From NCBI GenBank assembly GCA_004525355.1, contig SPCK01000146.1, positions 1 to 5,837 on the forward strand: a stretch of DNA of 5,837 nucleotides. The letters are read 5' to 3'. The notes under the pieces are model-generated. The model made no database searches, was not told the origin of the DNA, and saw only the letters and a list, made by a program, of their open reading frames with translations. Source of the stretch: Spirochaetales bacterium. Its GTDB lineage: Bacteria; Spirochaetota; Spirochaetia; Treponematales; UBA12059. Made by a program: the position numbers and the translations under genes. Positions within the stretch are counted from its first letter, which is position 1, and every line of letters starts with the position of its first letter. Shown here piece after piece: positions 1-5,240 of the stretch.

Positions 1-666
1 GCCGAGTATATCGTCCTGCCTGAGCGAATCTTGTTCAGATTACCCCGGAACATCGATTTCATTCAGGCGGCGCTTTCCGAGCCGTGCGCCGTCGCGGCCC
101 ACGCTCTTGCGGTCACGCCTCTCGCTGAAGGCGAGACAGTCGCCGTTATCGGCACTGGACTGATCGGCCTGCTCCTGGTCTCGATACTCCGCGCCTCGGG
201 GGCCGGCACGATCATATCCTTCGACACCCAGCCGGACAGGCGCGCCTCCGCGCTCGCGTTCGGCGCCGATGCCGCTCTCGACCCGAGGGATGCCGCGCAT
301 ATGAGCGAGTTCCGCGACATGACGAGCGGGCGTGGCGTGGATCGCGCGTTCGAGGCTGTGGGTGCATCCGACCCGCTCCGCACCGCCATCGCCTCGACCC
401 GCAAAGGCGGTTCCATCACCCTGATCGGAAACGCGAGCTCCATGATAGAGTTGCCCCTCCAGGAAATCGTCACGAGGCAGATAACTATTATCGGGTCGTA
501 CGCGGTCGCGGGCGAATATTCCCGCGTCATCGATCTCATGGCCGACGGCAAGCTCGATCCCCGCCCCCTCGTGAGCGCCATAGCGACACTCTCGGAGGGC
601 CATGCGTGGTTCGAGCGCCTCTACGCGTGTGAGCCGGGCCTCCTCAAAGTCGTATTGGAACCCTGA
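1..666 (+). CDS. Zinc-dependent alcohol/polyol dehydrogenase, C-terminal part (5' end outside window)
   Basis: This is a medium-chain dehydrogenase/reductase of the sorbitol/threonine dehydrogenase type, which oxidises a sugar alcohol or related alcohol with NAD(P) in the cytoplasm. The frame is open from base 1 (AEYIVLPER...), so the TTG at 31 is internal and the gene continues off the left edge; 221 residues are visible. Landmarks, counted from the window edge, are SEPCAVAAHA with its conserved Glu at residue 27, the Rossmann motif GTGLIG at 51-56, and Asp75 at the end of the second strand (FDTQ), which favours NAD over NADP. The family ending KVVLEP is intact. The N-terminal domain with the catalytic zinc ligands, roughly 120-130 residues, is not in the window. 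No frameshift or stop is seen. The neighbouring oxidoreductase remnant suggests a former carbohydrate operon. Family assignment is firm; the substrate is unknown. Confidence 0.92.
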   Translation, partial: AEYIVLPERILFRLPRNIDFIQAALSEPCAVAAHALAVTPLAEGETVAVIGTGLIGLLLVSILRASGAGTIISFDTQPDRRASALAFGADAALDPRDAAHMSEFRDMTSGRGVDRAFEAVGASDPLRTAIASTRKGGSITLIGNASSMIELPLQEIVTRQITIIGSYAVAGEYSRVIDLMADGKLDPRPLVSAIATLSEGHAWFERLYACEPGLLKVVLEP

Positions 667-668
667 AG

Positions 669-1247
669 AAGGCAAGAATACCGTTTGGAATCATAACGAG
701 CGGCAAAGTGGCTTGCCTCCAAGCGAAGGCCTTGGCGAAGGTTGAGAACGCTGAACTCGCCGGCGTTCAGGGCCGCGATCCGGCGAAAGTCAAAGTCTTC
801 GCGTCGGATTTCCGGATCGTCGCCTTCGATTCAAGTCCGGGGCCCTTGGCTCGATCGTCGTATCGAATTCCCAGAAACCGTGAATCTACGCCAAGGTTCA
901 CATACACGGCTCCAATGGCGCTACGGCGGGAGTGCAGACCGACGGCGGCATGATGTTCGTCGCGGGCCTCTCGGCCATGGCCGAACCCGCCCTGAACGAC
1001 ATCGGGACCATCCCCGGGGAAGAAACCTTACCCACCACCTGGGAAGCCGAGGATCGAGCCCTCTTCTTGAACGCCGACCCTGCCGAGCACTTTCACGCCC
1101 TCCAGATCAGCGACTTTGCCTCGGCGATCCTCGAGGATCGCGAGCCCGCGATTACCGCCCTTGACGGGCGGACCATGGGCCACATTCCGGTCGCCTCCGA
1201 TAGACGTGCCGTCGTTACGGACGGGCCCTCCCCCGAGCCTCGAGTGA
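669..1247 (+). pseudogene. Gfo/Idh/MocA-family oxidoreductase, internally deleted remnant
   Basis: Two bases after the dehydrogenase stop, one frame reads as the start of a Gfo/Idh/MocA NAD(P)-dependent sugar oxidoreductase: PFGIITSGKVACLQAKAL, then ENAELAGVQGRDPAKVKVF and FASDF (about 669-812). The expected ATG position is AAG, and the first glycine of the Rossmann GxGxxA motif is Thr. Around 821-833 the match jumps to another frame, which reads as the family's C-terminal part: FKSGALGSIVVSNSQKP, then a TGA at 881-883 where Gly is expected, then IYAKVHIHGSNGA, GVQTDGGMMFVAG, TIPGEE, WEAEDRALF and HFHALQISDFASAILEDREP. The middle, with the catalytic EKP lysine and the substrate-side histidine, is missing: about 170 codons, judged from a usual family length near 350-380. 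Beyond about 1170 the tail no longer fits the family. The given end is a TGA in a shifted frame and is tentative. Confidence 0.85.
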
Positions 1248-1278
1248 CTACCGGAATCGGCGCGCCCGGGACCGGACC

Positions 1279-1307
1279 TTCAATTCCTCATGCCGCTCTA
1301 GTATGCT
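1279..1307 (+). promoter_or_regulatory. Possible sigma70-type promoter for the SRPBCC gene
   Basis: TTCAAT at 1279-1284 and TATGCT at 1302-1307 are separated by 17 bases and lie about 50 bases upstream of the ATG at 1361. The matches to consensus are only 3/6 and 4/6, so this is weak. A promoter here would make sense because the upstream gene is broken. Confidence 0.3.
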
Positions 1308-1349
1308 ACCGTAATGGATGCGCACGGTATGAAAATCCCTGCGGCGCAC

Positions 1350-1355
1350 AAGGAG
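1350..1355 (+). promoter_or_regulatory. Ribosome binding site deciding the start of the SRPBCC gene
   Basis: AAGGAG lies five bases before the ATG at 1361. It decides that the gene begins there, although the same frame is open back to 884 through the pseudogene. Confidence 0.8.
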
Positions 1356-1360
1356 TGACC

Positions 1361-1891
1361 ATGCCAGAAACCGATAATGACCAAGCAAATGCGTCAGGCT
1401 TCCCTGTGTCGCGCTATCCGGAGGAAACGACGAGCCTTGTCCTGTACAAGGAAACCATAGTCAAGGCCTCCCTCGACGAAGCATGGCGCGCCTGGACCAC
1501 CGACGAAGGCGCCCGGGAATTCTTCTCTCCGTCCACCAGGATAGACCTGAGGATAGGCGGGCCGTACGAGATCTACTTTGACCTTGAAGCTGAGCCAGGT
1601 TTCCGCGGTGGCGAGGGAAACAGAATACTGAGCTTTCTCCCCAAGTCGATGCTGTCGTTCGAGTGGAATGCGCCGCCTTCCTTCAGGCAGTTCAGGGATA
1701 TCCGCACCTATGTGGTGGTCAATTTCGAGCCGGCGGGATCCGGCAAAGTCCGCGTACGCGTTCATCACCTCGGATGGGGCGCGGATGCAGGATGGCGCTC
1801 CGTTTACGACTATTTTGACAGGGCGTGGGACATCGTCCTTGGAAATTTCAGGAAGCGTTTTGAATCAGGCCCTCTGGACTGGAAGGACTGA
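1361..1891 (+). CDS. SRPBCC (AHSA1-like) domain protein
   Basis: This is a 176-residue cytoplasmic protein with the START/Bet v1-like (SRPBCC) fold, closest in pattern to the AHSA1-like family of bacterial single-domain proteins. Such proteins enclose a hydrophobic ligand cavity; their ligands are mostly unknown. After a polar start (residues 1-24) come a first strand (LVLYKETIVKA), the helix and turn DEAWRAWTTDEGAREFFSP (39-57), the strand pair DLRIGGPYEIYFD (62-74), GNRILSFLPKSMLSFEW (86-102), the strands YVVVNFEP and KVRVRVHHLGWG (117-140), and the long C-terminal helix from about 148 to 168 (YDYFDRAWDIVLGNFRKRF). Length and order fit a complete single-domain member. The ATG at 1361 has a good ribosome binding site. 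Nothing links it to the broken gene upstream except the accidental open frame. Its role cannot be inferred from the sequence. Confidence 0.88.
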   Translation: MPETDNDQANASGFPVSRYPEETTSLVLYKETIVKASLDEAWRAWTTDEGAREFFSPSTRIDLRIGGPYEIYFDLEAEPGFRGGEGNRILSFLPKSMLSFEWNAPPSFRQFRDIRTYVVVNFEPAGSGKVRVRVHHLGWGADAGWRSVYDYFDRAWDIVLGNFRKRFESGPLDWKD

Positions 1892-1940
1892 CCGGGTCCG
1901 CAGTCATAGACCAATCCAGCGCCAACGCCAGGGATTCCCT

Positions 1941-2861
1941 TCAGTCAGTCGCGGACAGTCCCGTTGACGGCGGCGCTACCATGCGCCCGGGCAATTGTGC
2001 CAAAATGATACCGGCAAACATCAACGCGCAGCCTGAAATCTCGCGCACGCTCAGTATTTCTCCAAGGATGAGCCAGCCCGCCAACACCGCGAAGGTAGCC
2101 TCCATTGAAAGGATGATTGATGCCCGGGCCGGATGGGCTTTGGTCTGGCCTATGGTCTGCAGGGTAAAGCCTATGCCTATGCTCACAAGGCCCCCGTACA
2201 AAACGGGACCGATGCCGGTGATAAAATCTCTCGCCGCAAACGTCTCCACAGGAAAGGCGATGGCCCAGCTCACCACCGAGCACACGGCAAACTGCATGGC
2301 GGTCAGCGCTATGACATCCACTCGGTGAGCCCAGTGGTCCAGGACAAGGATATGGGCTGTCCAGAAAAACGCGCTGACGAAGATTATGAAGTCGCCGCGT
2401 TCCATCGTAAAATTGCCGGTAACCGACAGAAGAAACAGCCCTATCAGGGCGAGCCCTGCTCCCAGCCAAGTCCGCACCGACGTTCGCTTGCCCAGAAAAA
2501 TCGCCGTGATGGGAACGAGCACCACATAGAGCCCCGTTATGAACCCCGCCTTGCCCGCCCCCGTGGACTGCATGCCGATCTGTTGCAGGTTGGCCGCGAT
2601 GGCAATCACAAAACCCGCCAGCACGGCCGGCCCGGCCGCCTTGCGTAGAGCCTGAAACGTCGTACGCCGCAGCAGAATAAACGGGATGAGCGCCAGCGCG
2701 CCCAAGCCGAACCGCGCTCCGTTGAAGGCTATCGGAGGAAGCACCCGCAAGCCAAGGCGCTGGGCAACGAAGCCCGTGCCCCAGATGGCCGCGGCCAATA
2801 GCAGGAGCAGATCATATTTGAATTCTGAAGCGACCGGTCCGCTCGATGATGATTGTGACAT
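1941..2861 (-). CDS. EamA-family (DMT superfamily) transporter
   Basis: This is an inner-membrane drug/metabolite-superfamily permease of 306 residues with two EamA repeats and about ten hydrophobic segments. The first begins at LLLLLAAAIWGTGFVAQ, the classic EamA opening. The pattern QQIGMQSTGAGKAGFITGL followed by YVVLVP in repeat one, and IILSMEATFAVLAGWLILGE in repeat two, are strong family signatures. Members export or import amino acids, nucleosides or other small metabolites; the substrate cannot be told here. The ATG at 2861 is chosen because it places a normal short polar tail before helix 1, but its ribosome binding site is poor (GAGG about 15 bases away). A TTG at 2897 in the same frame, preceded by GAGAAGG at a good distance, would add 12 residues. 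It converges on the SRPBCC gene with a 49-base gap and diverges from the barrel gene. The frame is complete, with no damage seen. Confidence 0.93.
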   Translation of the reverse strand: MSQSSSSGPVASEFKYDLLLLLAAAIWGTGFVAQRLGLRVLPPIAFNGARFGLGALALIPFILLRRTTFQALRKAAGPAVLAGFVIAIAANLQQIGMQSTGAGKAGFITGLYVVLVPITAIFLGKRTSVRTWLGAGLALIGLFLLSVTGNFTMERGDFIIFVSAFFWTAHILVLDHWAHRVDVIALTAMQFAVCSVVSWAIAFPVETFAARDFITGIGPVLYGGLVSIGIGFTLQTIGQTKAHPARASIILSMEATFAVLAGWLILGEILSVREISGCALMFAGIILAQLPGRMVAPPSTGLSATD

Positions 2862-2956
2862 GCAGGCACTGTAACGCCTCACGGCATTGCGGGGCAAGCA
2901 TGAACCTTCTCAAGCTCGCGCCTATTGCTCCACCAGGTACCATGCACGATAGTCTA

Positions 2957-2962
2957 TATAAT
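2957..2962 (+). promoter_or_regulatory. Perfect -10 box upstream of the CsgG-like/barrel gene
   Basis: TATAAT stands in an AT-rich island (about 2950-2968) within otherwise GC-rich DNA, placing transcription start near 2969, about 16 bases before the GTG at 2985. The hexamer 17 bases upstream (CAGGTA) is a poor -35. TTGCTC at 2925-2930 resembles a -35 but is too far away (26 bases). The island is nearly self-complementary (TATATA) and might also serve the divergent transporter. Confidence 0.5.
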
Positions 2963-2973
2963 CAAAACACCCC

Positions 2974-2980
2974 GGGGGGA
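2974..2980 (+). promoter_or_regulatory. Ribosome binding site favouring the GTG start at 2985
   Basis: GGGGGGA ends four bases before the GTG at 2985. That start gives a signal peptide with two arginines. A rival site, GGAG at 2989-2992, stands seven bases before the in-frame ATG at 3000, so the choice is not certain. Confidence 0.5.
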
Positions 2981-2984
2981 CGCA

Positions 2985-4316
2985 GTGCGGAGAATATGGA
3001 TGCTTCCGATCATGGCCATGACGATACTGGGCACGACGTTTGCTCAATCACCCTCGCGCGAAGCCGGCAGGCTGGTTGACCGACTTGCCGCCACGATAGC
3101 CGAGGGGCAACTGTCGCGCAGCCCTGTAGCGGTACTGGAATTCCGCAACGCGTCGCCACTGGCGGAGAAGCACCTGATAGGCCAGGCATTTTCCGCGCTG
3201 GTGGAGGCGGCCATCACGGATAGCCTGGTGTTCAAGCTGGTGGACCGCAGGAACCTTGAGCGCTACCTGGAGGAGATAGAGCTGGCCCTGTCCGACCCGA
3301 CCGGATCGGCAAACCTTTCGGCGGGTCTGTTCGAGGAGGCCGAGTATTTCATTGACGGGGCGATAACCGAGGAGAACGGCGAATTCCTGGTGTCGCTGCG
3401 CCTGGTGCGCACCGATACGGCGGCCATCGTGGCGGAAGCCGGCACCCGTATTCCACAGGAAGTCCTGGTCACGCTGGGCGAGGATTACGGTTACCAATAC
3501 GTGTCGGCCAATGGTATAGGGATCGGCCTTCGACTGGGCCCCACCCGCTTCGCGGCCCTGTTCGCCGCGCCCCCGGTAGCGGTGGGCCAGAATCTGGATA
3601 CCTTCGTCGTGCTTGGCGGAACGAACGTCTCGTACCGGCTGAACCGGAAACTCAAGCTAAGCCTGGGCGCCGACATAGACATGCACGATGTGTTCCATAT
3701 AAACGACATGACCTATGCCGACGTGCAGAACATGCCATACTTGGCGGATGATGTTGCTACTATGGATTTCATCGACCGAAAAACGGGCGAAATCACTACA
3801 ACCGGAGTCGGGGGACTTATCGTTCTTGGCAATACGGTGTACTACACCGTCACCCGCACCGCCATGGCTGGCAGCCTCGTGCTGTCTCCCGTGCTCAACC
3901 TGTCCCGTACGTTCAACCTGTCTGCGGGGGTGGGGCCGGCGTTCGGGATGCTGAGCTATAAGCAGGTCTGGGACCAGATACCCATCCGATCGGGCAACTA
4001 TGTGATGATGAACCGCAAGGAGATCGCGCATACCGTGGGGGCACTGGGTGCGGCCGCGGAGGCAGGCGCGGAGTGGTATTTCCTGCCCCGCATGGCCTTG
4101 ACCCTGGGAGCCCGCTTTCTCTGGCTCATCGCCCTGCCCGGCAACGACTACTGGGCAAGCCTGACCGACAGCGAATCGTTCTATGCCGAGGACGACCGTT
4201 CGCCCCTGTCCTTCGGACTGAACCCGTACATACTGCCCGACGGTACGCCCTGGAGCGACAGCCTGTTCCCGTCATGGTGGCTCTACGCGTATCTGGGCGT
4301 GACCTTCTATTTGTGA
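2985..4316 (+). CDS. Exported CsgG/FlgO-like domain fused to a predicted outer-membrane beta-barrel
   Basis: The 443-residue product starts with a Sec signal peptide (MRRIWMLPIMAMTILGTTFA, probable cut before Gln21). Residues 45-160 resemble the CsgG/FlgO/LpoB-type periplasmic fold: the strand PVAVLEFRN (47-55), a helix through FSALVEAAITDS, FKLVDRRNLERYLEEIELAL (83-102), EYFIDGAI (120-127) and FLVSLRLVRTDTAAIV (134-149). From about 175 to the end it is rich in alternating, Gly- and aromatic-rich strands (for example TFVVLGGTNVSYRLN, LKLSLGADID, LSAGVGPAFGMLSY, ALTLGARFLW) and ends in YLGVTFYL, as outer-membrane barrels do. Residues 233-272 look like a long surface loop. The protein has no cysteine at all, so it is not a lipoprotein, unlike CsgG and LpoB. 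The gene stands alone, divergent from the transporter and convergent with the nitroreductase. A role in envelope assembly, or as an outer-membrane anchor or channel, is inference. Confidence 0.75.
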   Translation: MRRIWMLPIMAMTILGTTFAQSPSREAGRLVDRLAATIAEGQLSRSPVAVLEFRNASPLAEKHLIGQAFSALVEAAITDSLVFKLVDRRNLERYLEEIELALSDPTGSANLSAGLFEEAEYFIDGAITEENGEFLVSLRLVRTDTAAIVAEAGTRIPQEVLVTLGEDYGYQYVSANGIGIGLRLGPTRFAALFAAPPVAVGQNLDTFVVLGGTNVSYRLNRKLKLSLGADIDMHDVFHINDMTYADVQNMPYLADDVATMDFIDRKTGEITTTGVGGLIVLGNTVYYTVTRTAMAGSLVLSPVLNLSRTFNLSAGVGPAFGMLSYKQVWDQIPIRSGNYVMMNRKEIAHTVGALGAAAEAGAEWYFLPRMALTLGARFLWLIALPGNDYWASLTDSESFYAEDDRSPLSFGLNPYILPDGTPWSDSLFPSWWLYAYLGVTFYL

Positions 4317-5038
4317 AGGAACGGTTTCAGGTACTCTCTCACCGAGCGTGACAGTTCGACGGCAAAGTCGGACATGTACTTGCGTTTGCAGAAGGCGTTC
4401 ATGAACTGGTCAAAGTCATGCTCCGGGTGTACGTCCCGGAACATGGAGCGCAGACGGGCTTCAGGCAGGCGCGAGTACGTATCCTTGTGCACGATGTAGT
4501 CCCGTCCGAAGCGCTTTGGCTTTGGCCGGTCGCGCTGCTGCGCCGTGGGATAGCCGAATACGAGCATGGCCACCGGAAAGACGTACTCGTCGAGGTGCAA
4601 GAATCGCGTGACGTCTTCCTTGTTCTCGAGGATGTCACCGATGTAGCACGACCCGAGCCTGAGCGACTGGGCCGCCACGACGGCGTTCTGCGCGGCGATC
4701 AGGGCGTCCTCGCAGGCGATGACCAAGTCGCCCGCCTCCGGTTTCCTGTGTGGGGCCCCGGCATATTCGTAGCAATCCAGCCATCGACGCGTATCCGCGA
4801 GGAACACGAGGACCATCGGGGCCGTGGCGATGAACGGCTGGTTGTCGCAGCTGACTGCCAGCGCGTCCTTGATGCCCTGATCCCGGATATCCAGCATGGC
4901 GTACAAGGCCTGGTTCCCCGCCGTGGGCGCCTGGATGGCCGCGTCCAGTATCAGGTTTCTGTCCTCCTCCGATATCGGCCTGTCCTCGAAGGCCCGGACG
5001 GATTTGCGATCGAACAGCGACTGTATGATGGGGTTCAT
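4307..5038 (-). CDS. Nitroreductase-family FMN oxidoreductase
   Basis: The 243-residue product is a cytoplasmic flavoprotein of the nitroreductase superfamily, comparable in length to NfsA-type enzymes. Members pass electrons from NAD(P)H through FMN to nitroaromatics, quinones or other acceptors; the natural substrate here is unknown. Visible motifs are the FMN-phosphate-binding RKSVRAF (11-17), AIQAPTAGNQ (34-43), a central helix with ACEDALIAAQNAVVAAQSL (108-126), then RLGSCYIGDI (127-136) and the strand PVAMLVFGYP (155-164). The tail from about 181 (YIVHKDTYSRL ... RKYMSDFAVELSRSVREYLKPF) is a helical extension typical of one subgroup of these proteins. The ATG at 5038 has AAGGA six bases upstream. 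The gene overlaps the end of the barrel gene by 10 bases and lies downstream of an AraC-type regulator on the same strand, which may or may not control it. The frame is intact. Confidence 0.93.
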   Translation of the reverse strand: MNPIIQSLFDRKSVRAFEDRPISEEDRNLILDAAIQAPTAGNQALYAMLDIRDQGIKDALAVSCDNQPFIATAPMVLVFLADTRRWLDCYEYAGAPHRKPEAGDLVIACEDALIAAQNAVVAAQSLRLGSCYIGDILENKEDVTRFLHLDEYVFPVAMLVFGYPTAQQRDRPKPKRFGRDYIVHKDTYSRLPEARLRSMFRDVHPEHDFDQFMNAFCKRKYMSDFAVELSRSVREYLKPFLHK

Positions 5039-5044
5039 GGCGCG

Positions 5045-5049
5045 TCCTT
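5045..5049 (-). promoter_or_regulatory. Ribosome binding site of the nitroreductase gene
   Basis: On the minus strand AAGGA lies six bases before the ATG at 5038, which supports that start. Confidence 0.7.
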
Positions 5050-5067
5050 GAAACGGTGATGGACACT

Positions 5068-5096
5068 AGCGTACCACCGCCGCCCCAGGGGAGCAA
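5068..5096 (-). promoter_or_regulatory. Possible extended -10 promoter for the nitroreductase gene
   Basis: On the minus strand TTGCTC (5091-5096) and TACGCT (5068-5073) are 17 bases apart, and the -10 is preceded by TG at the extended -10 position. Transcription would start near 5061, leaving a leader of about 23 bases that contains the AAGGA site. Each hexamer matches consensus at only 3/6, so the call rests mainly on spacing and position. Confidence 0.33.
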
Positions 5097-5127
5097 GCGG
5101 CTCGGGGGTCGCCACGGGCAGTAATCC

Positions 5128-5150
5128 GGGCGCCTCTGCCAGACGCGCCC
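5128..5150. other. GC-rich hairpin in the AraC-nitroreductase spacer
   Basis: GGGCGC (5128-5133) and GCGCCC (5145-5150) form a six-pair stem with an 11-base loop, which itself contains CTG-C-CAG. No T-run follows on either strand, so an intrinsic terminator is not supported. It could be a Rho-assisted stop or attenuator for the AraC transcript. Confidence 0.3.
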
Positions 5151-5154
5151 CCCC

Positions 5155-5207
5155 GCCCGAGCCTCCTCGCCCGCTCGCATCCGCGAACGGGTTGCGGGGT
5201 CTCGGGC
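5155..5207. other. GC-rich inverted repeat just downstream of the AraC gene
   Basis: GCCCGAG (5155-5161) and CTCGGGC (5201-5207) are exact inverted copies 39 bases apart. The intervening bases can fold further (CGCA with TGCG). On the minus strand it follows the AraC stop by about 34 bases, where a terminator would sit, but no T-run is present. The spacer from 5039 to 5240 otherwise holds no gene I can support. Confidence 0.3.
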
Positions 5208-5240
5208 TTCCCCATGATGCTCCCCGGATACCTGCTCCGC

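Noticed and set aside
40..675. Long minus-strand open frame of 211 codons opposite the dehydrogenase
   Set aside because: It mirrors a clear dehydrogenase frame in GC-rich DNA, and its translation is Arg/Gly/Ala-rich with no recognisable family.
742..1164. Plus-strand 140-codon frame across the pseudogene
   Set aside because: Its translation is arginine-rich and low in complexity. The neighbouring frames carry the recognisable Gfo/Idh/MocA sequence, so this is a shadow.
1314..1358. Fourteen-codon leader frame ending two bases before the SRPBCC ATG
   Set aside because: It has no ribosome binding site or recognisable attenuation motif, and its short length makes chance likely.
669..1891. Transposon, phage or defence-system origin for the damaged region
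   Set aside because: No transposase, integrase, terminal inverted repeats or target-site duplication is visible; simple deletion and point mutation explain the damage.
1886..1905. GACTG/CAGTC hairpin at the end of the SRPBCC gene as a terminator
   Set aside because: The stem is only five pairs with a broken inner part and no T-run follows, so a terminator is not supported.
2133..2648. Plus-strand 171-codon frame opposite the transporter
   Set aside because: The minus-strand EamA frame is unmistakable and this one has no family-like features.
4418..5059. Plus-strand 213-codon frame opposite the nitroreductase
   Set aside because: It is antisense to a clear nitroreductase frame, and its composition (Arg, Val, Asp-rich) is typical of a shadow in GC-rich DNA.
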